Shown here piece after piece: positions 25,266-33,150 of a stretch of DNA of 64,000 bases. The position numbers and the translations under genes were made by a program. The first letter of the stretch is position 1. Every line of letters starts with the position of its first letter. The DNA lies in assembly GCF_019799965.1 (NCBI RefSeq), contig NZ_JABGCJ010000001.1:434001-498000 (forward strand), written 5' to 3'. The stretch comes from Modestobacter italicus. GTDB taxonomy: Bacteria > Actinomycetota > Actinomycetes > Mycobacteriales > Geodermatophilaceae. Below the pieces are notes generated by a model, which was not told the DNA's origin, did no database searches, and saw only the letters and a list, made by a program, of their open reading frames with translations.

Positions 25266-25952
25266 GTGGCAGAGCAGCTCGAGGGCGACCCGGTGCACAC
25301 CCACCTGGGCACGATGCTGCGCCGCATCCGCCGAACGGCCGACCTGTCCCAGCGCGAGCTGGCGGACGCCCTGGGTGTGGCTGCTTCGACGGTGGCCCGG
25401 GCGGAGACCGGCGCACGGGACCTACCGGCCCGGGCACTGGTGCGAGCCGCGCAACTGGCCGGCTTGAGGGTCGGGCTCGTCGACGCCGACGGCCGGGAGG
25501 TGCCCGGGATGGCGGCCTCCGCCGTTCGGGACCGCGTGGGACGCCGCTTCCCTGCGCACCTGGACGTCCGCCACGGGGACGAGCACTGGTGGCACGGCAG
25601 CGAGCGGTACAGCCGCCCGCAGCCCTGGTACACGTTCGACCGGAGACGGCAGGCCCGCGACGAGGTCCGGAGGCTCCACGGGGCCCCCGCCGACCACCAG
25701 CGTCCCGGGCCCGGCGACGACCCGCTCGACCGGGCACGTGCCAGGGACCTGGCCGCCGCCACGAGGCGGGCCGAGCAGCTGGCCGCCTACGCCGCGGAGC
25801 AGCGCCGTCTCGGCTACCCCGGCACCTTCGTACTGGCCTGCACGTGCCCGGCCGCCTGCGACGAACTGCTCGTCGCCGAGGAGCCCCTCCCGGGGCGACA
25901 GCACGCGGTCCCGCACGTCGACGACTGCGCCTGCCGCTGCGACATCGCCTGA
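25266..25952 (+). CDS. HTH protein with conserved middle domain and Cys/His-rich tail (paralogue A)
   Basis: About 228 residues from GTG 25266 (open upstream to 25101; no strong ribosome binding site, so the start is uncertain). An XRE-type HTH (LRRIRRTADLSQRELADALGVAASTVARAETG) is followed by a middle region RRFPAHLDVRHGDEHWWHGS and YTFDRRRQARDEVRRLHG, and a tail with CTCPAACDELL and HVDDCACRCDIA: six Cys and a His in CxCx3C and HxxxCxCxC arrangement, suggesting a zinc site. It is paralogous to 55398-56111 over its full length after the N-terminus. It interrupts the conserved acs block. The function is unknown. Confidence 0.75.
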   Translation: MAEQLEGDPVHTHLGTMLRRIRRTADLSQRELADALGVAASTVARAETGARDLPARALVRAAQLAGLRVGLVDADGREVPGMAASAVRDRVGRRFPAHLDVRHGDEHWWHGSERYSRPQPWYTFDRRRQARDEVRRLHGAPADHQRPGPGDDPLDRARARDLAAATRRAEQLAAYAAEQRRLGYPGTFVLACTCPAACDELLVAEEPLPGRQHAVPHVDDCACRCDIA

Positions 25953-26070
25953 GCCCAGGCCCCGCTCAGCCCCTCGGCAGGGTGACCCGGACGGCGGCGC
26001 GGACGATCATGCGGCACGATCACCCGAGGAACCGCGTCGCCGATCGGCGCTGATGAGGGAGGAGCCACCT

Positions 26071-26583
26071 GTGGCCCACAGTGTCTCGACGACGACCGGC
26101 ACGCCACTGGCCGGCCGCACCGCCGGCCCGGTCGAGCCGTCGGTCGGCTCACTGGCCAAGAGCGCGATGGCCGACATGTCCACCCTGATCCGCTCGGAGA
26201 TCGAGCTGGCCAAGGCCGAGGTCACCACCTCGGCCAAGCGCGGTGGGATCGGCGCGGCCGCCTTCGCCGCCGCCGGCGTGATGCTCGCCTTCGCGGCGAT
26301 CTTCTTCTTCATCGCCCTGGCGGAGTTCCTCACCTGGCTGGGCCTGGCCCGCTGGATCTCCTACCTGATCGTCTTCGCCCTCCTGGTCGTCGCGGCCGGC
26401 ATCGTGGCCTTCATCGGCTTCCGGCAGCTGAAGAAGATCCAGAAGCCCGAGCGCACGATCGAGACGCTGCAGGACCTCCCCGACGTGATGCGCCGCGAGG
26501 CCCCGGGCCAGCGCCAGCACGACCTGCCGACCGTCCGGAACGGCCAGGTCGTCCGGCAGGACCCGCACACCCGCCTGCGCTGA
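26071..26583 (+). CDS. Holin-X type (Actinobacteriophage holin-like) membrane protein
   Basis: A 170-residue protein with an amphipathic N-terminal region (SVGSLAKSAMADMSTLIRSEIELAKAEVTTSAKR) and two membrane helices (about residues 69-95 and 105-127), followed by a charged tail. This is the layout of the actinobacterial Holin-X/phage_holin_3_6 family, chromosomal proteins despite the name. GTG 26071 is preferred because GGGAGGAG precedes it; an ATG at 26053 is possible. In M. tuberculosis Rv3669 occupies the same position. It precedes the hydrolase by 15 bases and likely shares its transcript. Confidence 0.82.
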   Translation: MAHSVSTTTGTPLAGRTAGPVEPSVGSLAKSAMADMSTLIRSEIELAKAEVTTSAKRGGIGAAAFAAAGVMLAFAAIFFFIALAEFLTWLGLARWISYLIVFALLVVAAGIVAFIGFRQLKKIQKPERTIETLQDLPDVMRREAPGQRQHDLPTVRNGQVVRQDPHTRLR

Positions 26584-26598
26584 CGGGCCTGCGCTGAC

Positions 26599-27528
26599 GT
26601 GAGGCCGCCGGCGGCCGGGCAGCCCGACGCGACCAGCGTCCTGTTGCCCGGTCCCTGGGCACACCGGGACATCTCGGCCAACGGCGTCCGGCTGCACGCC
26701 GCCGAGGCGGGCGAGGGGCCGTTGGTGCTGCTGCTGCACGGCTTCCCGCAGTTCTGGTGGTCCTGGCGCAACCAGCTGACCGGGCTGGCCGCTGCCGGCT
26801 TCCGGGTGGTCGCGCCCGACCTGCGCGGCTACGGAGCCAGCGACAAGCCACCCCGGGGCTACGACCTGCCCACGGCCGCCGCCGACGCCGCCGCCGTCGT
26901 CCGGGCGCTGGGCGAGACCGAGGCGGTGGTGGTCGGCGCCGACTGGGGCGGCCTGGTCGGCTGGACGATGGCCGCCCTGCACCCCCGCAGCGTCCGCCGG
27001 CTGGTCGTCGTCTCGGCCGCCCACCCGCGGCGGCTGCGCGGCTCGATCACCGATGCCCGGCAGCGCCGGGCGCTGGCCCACACCTTGGCCTTCCAGCTGC
27101 CCCGGCTGCCCGAGCGGCGGCTGACCCGCGCCGACGACGACCCGGTCGCCGAGCTGATGCGCCGCTGGTCCGGGTCGTCCTGGGCCCAGACCGCCGACTT
27201 CGCTGAGGCGGTCGGCCGGTACCGGGAGGCCGCCCGCATCCCACAGGCCGCCTACGGCGCGATGGAGTACTACCGGTGGGCCGGCCGCTCCCAGCTGCGC
27301 CCGGACGGGCTCCGCTTCGCCCGACGGATGGCCGCCCCGATCACCGCGCCCACCCTGCAGCTGCACGGGGCGCTGGACCCGTGCGTCCTGCCCTCCACCG
27401 CCCTCGGCTCGGGCCGCTACGTGGCCGGCGCGTACGAGTGGCGGGAGCTGCCCGGCGCCGGGCACTTCCCGCACGAGGAGGACCCCGACGAGGTCACCAC
27501 CGCCATCGCCGCCTGGGCCGGCGCCTAG
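26599..27528 (+). CDS. Alpha/beta hydrolase, epoxide hydrolase-like (EphE position)
   Basis: A 309-residue hydrolase. HGFPQFWWSWR is the oxyanion motif HGxP, DLRGYGASDKP is the typical epoxide-hydrolase/haloalkane-dehalogenase segment, and the nucleophile is Asp in VVGADWGGLVG rather than Ser. The lid region has YRWAGRS, and the charge-relay acid and His lie in HGALDPCV and GAGHFPHEEDPDEV. By synteny it corresponds to Rv3670 (ephE). Its 3' end faces marP across the hairpin at 27562-27612. Confidence 0.87.
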   Translation: MRPPAAGQPDATSVLLPGPWAHRDISANGVRLHAAEAGEGPLVLLLHGFPQFWWSWRNQLTGLAAAGFRVVAPDLRGYGASDKPPRGYDLPTAAADAAAVVRALGETEAVVVGADWGGLVGWTMAALHPRSVRRLVVVSAAHPRRLRGSITDARQRRALAHTLAFQLPRLPERRLTRADDDPVAELMRRWSGSSWAQTADFAEAVGRYREAARIPQAAYGAMEYYRWAGRSQLRPDGLRFARRMAAPITAPTLQLHGALDPCVLPSTALGSGRYVAGAYEWRELPGAGHFPHEEDPDEVTTAIAAWAGA

Positions 27529-27561
27529 CGGGCCTCAGCCCGGACTGCGCCCAGTCGTCGG

Positions 27562-27612
27562 CCCCTGTGCAGGGGCCCGCCGCGAGCCTGCGAGTGGCGG
27601 GGGGCACAGGGG
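27562..27612. terminator. Bidirectional terminator between convergent genes
   Basis: CCCCTGTGC (27562-27570) and GCACAGGGG (27604-27612) pair perfectly, with an inner GCCCGCC/GGCGGGG helper stem. It fills the gap between the hydrolase (ends 27528) and marP (ends 27618). The sequence order resembles that of the hairpin at 3726-3773, including the GGTCCTT exit. Confidence 0.7.
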
Positions 27613-27617
27613 TCCTT

Positions 27618-28799
27618 TCACTCGCAGGGGCCGGTGTCGGCGGCGGCGACCGCGCCGGCGCCAGCGGCCGCCGCCTCGGCGACCTGCGCGGCGGTGAGCG
27701 CGTAGCCGGTGTCCGGGTCGTCGATCGCCGAGGCGAAGACCACCCCCAGCACCGTGCCGTCGGGGGCGATCAGCGGGCCACCGGAGTTGCCGGCCCGCAC
27801 CTGGCCGAAGAGGGCGTAGACGTCGCGCTGCACCGTGCGCGTCGCCCGGAAGTCCGGGCCGCTGATCTCACCCCGGTCCCGCACCCGCGCCGGGCCCACG
27901 TAGAACGGGCCGCCACCGGGATAGCCCATGACGATCGCGTCGTCGCCGGTGTCCGCCGCGGCCGGCGAGAAGGACAGCGGCTCCTGCGGCAAGCCGGGGA
28001 CGGCGAGCACCGCCACGTCGGTCTCCTCGTCGACGTAGACCGGCGTCGCCTCGTAGCTCTCCCCCTCGGCGATCACCGAGGGCTGGGTGACCCCGGCCAG
28101 CACGTGGGCGTTGGTCATCACCCGCTGGTCGGCGTACACGAACCCGGACCCGTCGATCTGCCGGGAGCAGGACTGGGCGACGCCCCGGATCTGCACCACC
28201 GACCCCGACACCTGCGCGACCACCGGACTGGCCAGCAGTGCCTGGTCCGGCGCCGGCACCTCCCGCGCCTGGGTCGGGGTGAGCGGGTCGAGCACGTCCG
28301 GGAGCCCGTTGCGGTCGATCGCCTCGCGCAGCGAGTCGTACAGCGTGCGCACCTGGTCGGGCACGGTGCGGTCGACGGCCTGCACCAGGGCGGACTGGCG
28401 CACCGAGCTGGCCACCCCCGGGAAGGGCGAGCTGGCCAGCGGGGTGGCCACCATCCAGGCCACCAGCAGGACAGCGGCCGCCGAGAGCACCGCCCCGGCC
28501 ACGGCGTCGACCATCTCGGCCGGCTCCCAGGTGACCCGCTTGCGCACCGCGCGGCCGATCAGCCCGGCCAGCAGCTGACCCAGGAGAGCGCCGGCGAGCA
28601 CCACGACCAGCGCCACGAACACCCGGGTCACCGAGGAGTCGGCGAGGTCGTCGGCGATCGGGCCGGACAGCTGCGCGCCCAGCACCGCGCCCCCGAAGAA
28701 CCCCACGAAGGACGTCGCGGAGACGATCACGCCCTGGCGGAACCCGGAGAGCGCGAAGAGCAGCGCCAGGACGATCAGCGCGACGTCGACGACGGACAT
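27618..28799 (-). CDS. marP: MarP-type membrane-anchored periplasmic serine protease
   Basis: A 393-residue protein with four N-terminal membrane helices of CvpA type (MSVVDVALIVLALLFALSGF onward) and an extracytoplasmic trypsin-like domain. The catalytic triad is visible: His in MTNAHVLAG, Asp in EETDVAVLAV and Ser in RAGNSGGPL. A Cys pair (QSCSR and the C-terminal GPCE) may form the regulatory disulfide known in the family. The M. tuberculosis orthologue Rv3671c protects against acid and oxidative stress. ATG 28799 starts at the CvpA helix. It is the last gene of the nth - tlpA - NUDIX - cupredoxin - marP operon. Confidence 0.93.
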   Translation of the reverse strand: MSVVDVALIVLALLFALSGFRQGVIVSATSFVGFFGGAVLGAQLSGPIADDLADSSVTRVFVALVVVLAGALLGQLLAGLIGRAVRKRVTWEPAEMVDAVAGAVLSAAAVLLVAWMVATPLASSPFPGVASSVRQSALVQAVDRTVPDQVRTLYDSLREAIDRNGLPDVLDPLTPTQAREVPAPDQALLASPVVAQVSGSVVQIRGVAQSCSRQIDGSGFVYADQRVMTNAHVLAGVTQPSVIAEGESYEATPVYVDEETDVAVLAVPGLPQEPLSFSPAAADTGDDAIVMGYPGGGPFYVGPARVRDRGEISGPDFRATRTVQRDVYALFGQVRAGNSGGPLIAPDGTVLGVVFASAIDDPDTGYALTAAQVAEAAAAGAGAVAAADTGPCE

Positions 28800-28804
28800 G
28801 CCCC

Positions 28805-29305
28805 TCAGCCGCTCACCGTCATGGTGCCGACCTGCCCCAGCGCGACGTGGAAGCTGCACTCGAAGGGATGGTCGCCGGGCACGGTGACGGCGAACTCGAT
28901 CGTCTCGCTCTGCCCCGGCGCCAGGTAGGGGATCTGCTCGGTGATCTCCTCCGGGCCGGCGTCGGCGGTGAACAAGAAGTTGTGGGTCAGCTGGTCACCG
29001 ACGTTCCGCACGGTCAGCCGCACCTGTCCGGGGGCGACGGTGAAGGTGTCCGGGGTGAAGACGTAGTCGTCCCCGGTCTCCAGGGTGACCTCCTGGACGC
29101 CGTCCGCAGCGGTGCGCACCGCGCCCACCTCACCACCGGTGGTGCGCGTCGCCTCCGGCAGCGTCGGCTGCTCGTTGCTGCAGCCGGTCAGCACACCCAG
29201 CAGCGTGGTCAGGGTCAGCAGCAGGCCGGCCAGCAGCCTGCCCGGTCGTACGGCTCGGCCGTCAGGTCGTCGCGCGGCTCCCACGCCGGGCACAGTCGCG
29301 CTCAT
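28805..29305 (-). CDS. Cupredoxin (blue-copper-like) lipoprotein
   Basis: A 166-residue secreted lipoprotein from ATG 29305, overlapping the NUDIX TGA. The signal peptide ends in the lipobox LGVLTGCSNE, so it should be anchored outside the membrane. The C-terminal domain is a cupredoxin: VAPGQVRLTVRNVGDQLTHNFLF provides the first His, and FECSFHVALGQVGTM provides the Cys, His and Met ligands of a type 1 copper site. Electron transfer or copper handling are both plausible. This gene is not part of the M. tuberculosis version of the operon, so it is a local addition between NUDIX and marP. Confidence 0.87.
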   Translation of the reverse strand: MSATVPGVGAARRPDGRAVRPGRLLAGLLLTLTTLLGVLTGCSNEQPTLPEATRTTGGEVGAVRTAADGVQEVTLETGDDYVFTPDTFTVAPGQVRLTVRNVGDQLTHNFLFTADAGPEEITEQIPYLAPGQSETIEFAVTVPGDHPFECSFHVALGQVGTMTVSG

Positions 29306-30069
29306 CGCCCTGGGACCGTACGCGTGGACCCGCCTCCGGCGGCGCCGTCGGCCACGGTCGGCGCGGCGCGGTCGGCGAGGTCGGAGTCGATGGGCTCCTC
29401 CTCGCTGTCGGCCGGCGCCGACGCCGCCAGACCGGCGAGTGGCCGCACGTCGTCGGCGTTCCACCGCCGCGCCAGCCCGGCCGCCTCGAGAACGGCGTCC
29501 AGCAGGGCCGCGGTGAACCCCCAGACGACCATGTCGGCCACCCCGAACGCCGGACCGACGTAGCCGGCCGGGTGGCGCACCCGGAAGCGGTTGACCGGGT
29601 CGACCAGCTCGCTCAACGGCACCCGGGCCACCCGTGCCACCTCGCGGGGGTCACCGGTGGTCACGTCCCGTGGGTCGTCCCACCAGCCGATGACCGGGAC
29701 GACGAGGTTGTCCGACGGGCCGAGGAACAGCGCCGGCAGGGTGGCCAGCACCCGCACGCCGGCCGGGTCGACGCCGGCCTCCTCGTGCGCCTCGCGCAGC
29801 GCCGTCCCCACCGGGTACTCGTCGCCGGGGTCCGCGCCGCCGCCGGGGAAGGCGGGCTGGCCGGCGTGGCTGCGCAGGTGCGCGGACTTCTCGATCAGCA
29901 GCACGTCCGGGCCCCCCGGACCCTCCCCGAAGAGGATCAGCACGGCCGAGCGCCGCGCACTGGCCGACGGCTGCCCGTGCCGGTGCCACAGCGGCAGCTG
30001 GCCGGCGTTGGCCACCAGTCGCTGCAGGTGTTCCGGGAGGTCGGCCAGCTCGGTGTCCGAGACCGTCAC
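29302..30069 (-). CDS. NUDIX hydrolase, CoA pyrophosphatase-like
   Basis: A 255-residue protein, GTG 30069 overlapping the tlpA TGA. The Nudix box is intact in GGGADPGDEYPVGTALREAHEEAGVD (glycine, then RE-x2-EE-x-G). Upstream LLIEKSAHLRSHAGQPAFPGG is the extended signature (LLTKRS-LR-HxGQ) of CoA/acyl-CoA pyrophosphatases. It should hydrolyse CoA to phosphopantetheine and 3',5'-ADP. It matches Rv3672c by position. The C-terminal about 50 residues are acidic low-complexity sequence. Confidence 0.9.
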   Translation of the reverse strand: MTVSDTELADLPEHLQRLVANAGQLPLWHRHGQPSASARRSAVLILFGEGPGGPDVLLIEKSAHLRSHAGQPAFPGGGADPGDEYPVGTALREAHEEAGVDPAGVRVLATLPALFLGPSDNLVVPVIGWWDDPRDVTTGDPREVARVARVPLSELVDPVNRFRVRHPAGYVGPAFGVADMVVWGFTAALLDAVLEAAGLARRWNADDVRPLAGLAASAPADSEEEPIDSDLADRAAPTVADGAAGGGSTRTVPGR

Positions 30070-30662
30070 AGCTGCACGTCCAGGTGCTCGGCGACGAGCT
30101 GCTCGAACTCCTCCAGCGAGTGGACCGGGCCGATCTGCAGGTGGGCCACGGACCCGTCGGCGGCGAGGAAGACCGTGTGCGGCAGGTTGTTGACCCCCAG
30201 CGAGCTCATCACCTCGCCGTCGGCGTCGAAGGCGCTGGGGAAGGTGACGCCGGAGTCCTCGGCGAACGAGGCGGCCTGCGGGACGCCGTCGACGCTGACC
30301 ACCCCGAGCACCCGCACCTGGTCACCGGCGACGTCGGCGAGCTCCTGCACCAGCGGCAGCTCCTCGCGGCAGGGCGCGCACCAGCTGGCCCAGAGGTTGA
30401 GCACCGTGGGCACGCCGGGTGCCCGGCTCAGGTCGAGCGTGCCGCCGCCGAAGCACTCGAACACCGTCGGCGGCAGGTCGCTGTCGGCGGCCGGCACGTC
30501 GGGTTGCTCGGGACAGGCGACCAGGTCCGTCTCCACGTCGGGCAGCTCGCTGCTCGCCGAGCTGGGCGCCGCGACGTCGTCCGGCTCGTCGGAGGTGCAG
30601 CCGGCCAGCAGGGCCGCGCCGAGGGCGAGGACGGCCACCAGGGACCGCGCGGCGCGGCTCAC
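30066..30662 (-). CDS. TlpA-like thioredoxin-fold lipoprotein
   Basis: A 198-residue lipoprotein; the signal peptide ends in the lipobox LLAGCTS. The thioredoxin fold carries the redox motif [13 protein letters not shown], then VLGVVSVD and the cis-Pro loop [15 protein letters not shown] further Cys pair (VACPEQ, FECFGG) precedes the fold. It should reduce or exchange disulfides outside the membrane, possibly serving the adjacent MarP or cupredoxin (inference). It corresponds to Rv3673c. GTG 30662 overlaps the nth stop. Confidence 0.9.
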   Translation of the reverse strand: MSRAARSLVAVLALGAALLAGCTSDEPDDVAAPSSASSELPDVETDLVACPEQPDVPAADSDLPPTVFECFGGGTLDLSRAPGVPTVLNLWASWCAPCREELPLVQELADVAGDQVRVLGVVSVDGVPQAASFAEDSGVTFPSAFDADGEVMSSLGVNNLPHTVFLAADGSVAHLQIGPVHSLEEFEQLVAEHLDVQL

Positions 30663-31381
30663 TCGGTGTCCGATGCGGCGGGGGTCTTGACCAGCTTGGC
30701 CGCCGCCTCGGGGTCCAGCGGCCCGATGCCGTACGACGGGCACCACGCGGCCAGCCCGCAGGCCCCGCAGGCGGGCTTCTTGGCGTGGCAGACCCGGCGG
30801 CCGTGGAAGATCACCCGGTGGGAGAACATCGTCCACTCCTTCTTCGGGACGATCTCGGCGATCTCGGCCTCGACCTTGACCGGGTCCTCCTCCGCCGTCC
30901 AGCCGAACCGGCGGACCAGCCGACCGAAGTGGGTGTCGACGGTGAGCCCCGGGACGCCGAAGGCGTTGCCCAGCACCACGTTCGCCGTCTTGCGCCCCAC
31001 CCCGGGCAGCGTCACCAGGTCGGCCAGCCGGCCGGGCACCTCCCCGTCGAACCGTTCCACCAGCGCCTGCCCCAGCCCGATCACCGAGTTGGCCTTGGCC
31101 CGGAAGAAGCCGGTGGGCTTCAGGACCTCCTCCAGCTCGGCCCGGTCGGCCCCCGCGTAGGCGGCGGCGTCCGGGTAGCGGGCGAACAGCACCGGGGTCA
31201 CCTTGTTGACCGTCTTGTCGGTCGTCTGCGCGGACAGGACGGTGGCCACCAGCAGCTCCAGCGGGGTGGTGAAGTCCAGTTCGCAGTGCGCGTCGGGGTG
31301 GATCACCGCCAGCTCCCGGGCCATCCGCCGGGCCCGGCGGGTGCGGGCCAGCGGGCTCTCCTCCGGGTCGAAGGGCGACAC
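30659..31381 (-). CDS. nth: Endonuclease III (DNA glycosylase/AP lyase)
   Basis: A 240-residue base-excision repair enzyme for oxidised pyrimidines. The helix-hairpin-helix [17 protein letters not shown], catalytic Lys in [11 protein letters not shown], catalytic Asp in VDTHFGRL and the [4Fe-4S] ligands [17 protein letters not shown] (C-x6-C-x2-C-x5-C) are all present. GTG 31381 gives a length and N-terminus like M. tuberculosis Nth; GTG 31471 or TTG 31387 are alternatives. It opens the five-gene operon ending at marP. Its upstream region contains the 24-base tandem array. Confidence 0.93.
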   Translation of the reverse strand: MSPFDPEESPLARTRRARRMARELAVIHPDAHCELDFTTPLELLVATVLSAQTTDKTVNKVTPVLFARYPDAAAYAGADRAELEEVLKPTGFFRAKANSVIGLGQALVERFDGEVPGRLADLVTLPGVGRKTANVVLGNAFGVPGLTVDTHFGRLVRRFGWTAEEDPVKVEAEIAEIVPKKEWTMFSHRVIFHGRRVCHAKKPACGACGLAAWCPSYGIGPLDPEAAAKLVKTPAASDTE

Positions 31382-31496
31382 GCCCAACCGCGCGACCGGC
31401 CCGGGGCGGCGGGCACGGACGGGGCGGGTGTAGGCCGGGAGGGCATCGGGTGACGTCGCTGACCGGGACACGCACGTGAGGGTAGGCGTCGGCCCT

Positions 31497-31670
31497 GTCA
31501 GACCGTGCCGAGACGATGCCGTCAGGCCGTGCCGAGACGATGCCGTCAGGCCGTGCCGAGACGATGCCGTCAGGCCGTGCCGAGACGATGCCGTCAGGCC
31601 GTGCCGAGACGATGCCGTCAGGCCGTGCCGAGACGATGCCGTCAGGCCGTGCCGAGACGATGCCGTCAGG
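31497..31670. repeat. 24-base tandem array, seven units
   Basis: The unit GTCAGGCCGTGCCGAG-ACGATGCC is repeated seven times in direct succession (31497-31664), followed by six bases of an eighth. Units 2-7 are identical and unit 1 has one substitution. Because 24 is divisible by three and the unit has no stops, every frame is open across it, which produces meaningless repeat peptides. It lies in the 474-base divergent gap between nth and the gene at 31856. Near-identity implies recent expansion or homogenisation. Confidence 0.95.
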
Positions 31671-31855
31671 ATGCCCCGCTGTGCCGGTCCGGCCGCGCCA
31701 CTGCGACCCCGTCCGGCCGTGCCGCCGCGGCGGGGAGGGCGGCGACCGGCATACTCGGTGCAGGTGGCACGCCGGACCGGTCCGTGCCCGACCGCACGAC
31801 GACTTCGTCTCTCCCCCGGGCCTCCCCGCCCGGAGACGTCGCCGAGGAGGTGCTC

Positions 31856-32140
31856 GTGGTCGCCCTCATCGTGATCCTGTTCCCCCCGCTGCTGATCGCG
31901 TTCCTGCTGGTCATGGAGCGCGTCGAGGAGCCGCTGCGCCGTCCGACGTCCCAGCGCGAGGTCGAGGACTTCCTCGGCAGCGCCACGGCGGCCGAGGTCG
32001 GCACGCTCGCCAACTCCGGCATCCGCCGGGCGATGAGCCGCTGGCGTGCCCGGCGCCGTGGCCGAGCCCGCAGCGCCCCCCGTCCGGTCCTCACCGAGCG
32101 CGCCCCCGGACCGTCTGCTCCGGGCCCGGACGCCGACTGA
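31856..32140 (+). CDS. Small single-helix membrane protein (Rv3675 position)
   Basis: A 94-residue protein with one N-terminal membrane helix ([21 protein letters not shown]) and a charged cytoplasmic tail containing [20 protein letters not shown] and an Arg-rich stretch. GTG 31856 is chosen because GAGGAGG (31844-31850) precedes it at five bases. The gene order nth - this - crp matches M. tuberculosis, where Rv3675, a membrane protein, fills the same slot. The function is unknown. Confidence 0.7.
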   Translation: MVALIVILFPPLLIAFLLVMERVEEPLRRPTSQREVEDFLGSATAAEVGTLANSGIRRAMSRWRARRRGRARSAPRPVLTERAPGPSAPGPDAD

Positions 32141-32302
32141 GCTCGGGCACGATCGGCCCGCCGGAGGAAGCCCTGACCACCCCCTACCACTCAGAGTGGG
32201 CAGGCCGGTGACGGAGTGCACTGGTGAGCCGAGCCACAGGCCCTAGACTCTTCGGCAGCGCGGGTCGCCATCGCACCCGTGAGGACGTTGCGAGAGGTGC
32301 AC

Positions 32303-32977
32303 GTGGACGAGGTACTTGCCCAGTCCGGTCTCTTCCAGGGGCTGTCGGAGGAGGCTGCCGAGCCGGTGGCGAGCTCGCTGGAGACGGTGACGCTCCCCCG
32401 CGGTCGCGTGGTCTTCAACGAGGGCGAGTCGGGCGACAGCCTCTACGTCGTCCTCTCCGGCAAGGTGAAGATCTCCCGCCGGGCGCCCGACGGCCGGGAG
32501 AACGTGCTGGCCGTGATGGGCCCCTCCGACCAGTTCGGTGAGCTCTCGGTGTTCGACCCGGGTCCGCGCACGGCGACGGCGACTGCGGTCACCGACGTCC
32601 GCCTGGCCAAGATGCCCAACCAGATGCTGCGCCCTTGGATCACCGCGCACCCGGAGATCGGTGAGCAGCTGCTGCGGGTCCTGGCCCGCCGGCTCCGCCG
32701 CACCAACGACTCGGTCGCCGACCTCATCTTCACCGACGTGCCCGGCCGGGTGGCCAAGGCGCTGCTGCAGATGGCCGACCGGTTCGGCAGCCGGGAGACC
32801 GACGGACTGCGGGTCAAGCACGACCTGACCCAGGAGGAGCTGGCCCAGCTGGTCGGCGCCTCCCGCGAGACGGTGAACAAGGCGCTGGCCGACTTCGTGC
32901 ACCGCGGCTGGATCCAGCTGCAGGGCAAGTCGGTGGTCGTCCTCGACGAGGACCGCCTCCGCCGCCGCGCCCGCTGA
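32303..32977 (+). CDS. crp: Crp/Fnr family regulator (cAMP receptor protein, GlxR-like)
   Basis: A 224-residue global regulator, the same length as M. tuberculosis Crp (Rv3676) and closely alike: [14 protein letters not shown] at the start, the cyclic-nucleotide pocket [49 protein letters not shown] in the dimer helix region, and the [30 protein letters not shown] 32303 is chosen from this alignment and from GAGAGG just upstream; longer in-frame starts at 32279 lack support. It should bind cAMP and control central and stress metabolism. A strong terminator follows. Confidence 0.95.
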   Translation: MDEVLAQSGLFQGLSEEAAEPVASSLETVTLPRGRVVFNEGESGDSLYVVLSGKVKISRRAPDGRENVLAVMGPSDQFGELSVFDPGPRTATATAVTDVRLAKMPNQMLRPWITAHPEIGEQLLRVLARRLRRTNDSVADLIFTDVPGRVAKALLQMADRFGSRETDGLRVKHDLTQEELAQLVGASRETVNKALADFVHRGWIQLQGKSVVVLDEDRLRRRAR

Positions 32978-32988
32978 CGCAGTACTGA

Positions 32989-33031
32989 ACGCGAGCGGCC
33001 CAGGACTCACCGAGTCCTGGGCCGCTCGCGT
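32989..33031. terminator. Strong bidirectional terminator after crp
   Basis: ACGCGAGCGGCCCAGGACT (32989-33007) and AGTCCTGGGCCGCTCGCGT (33013-33031) form a perfect 19-pair stem with the loop CACCG, between crp and the convergent NUDIX gene. Confidence 0.85.
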
Positions 33032-33045
33032 CCGACGGCCAGGTA

Positions 33046-33150
33046 CGGCGGCGCCGGGACGGGCCCGGAGGGTCCTCCCGGGGACGACGGAAACGGCTCA
33101 GCGCCCGCCGGGCACGCCCCCTGGCCGCGGTGTGGCCCGGAGGATCACGA
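33046..33150. repeat. Intergenic repeat, left copy (3' flank of the NUDIX gene)
   Basis: About 100 bases that align with 33982-34090; the best-conserved part is CGCCCCCTGGCCGCGGTG followed by CCGGAGGATC. It contains a CCGGAGG/CCTCCCGG hairpin, so on the minus strand it could serve as a terminator for the NUDIX gene. The copy at 33982 stands in the same place relative to the RidA gene. Confidence 0.6.

Noticed and set aside
31497-31670. CRISPR array
   Set aside because: Units are directly adjacent with no variable spacers and no cas genes are nearby.
31505-31760. Repeat peptides in several frames across the tandem array (for example VPRRCRQA units)
   Set aside because: A 24-base stop-free unit gives repeat peptides in every frame; none has a domain or good start, so I treat the array as DNA repeat only.
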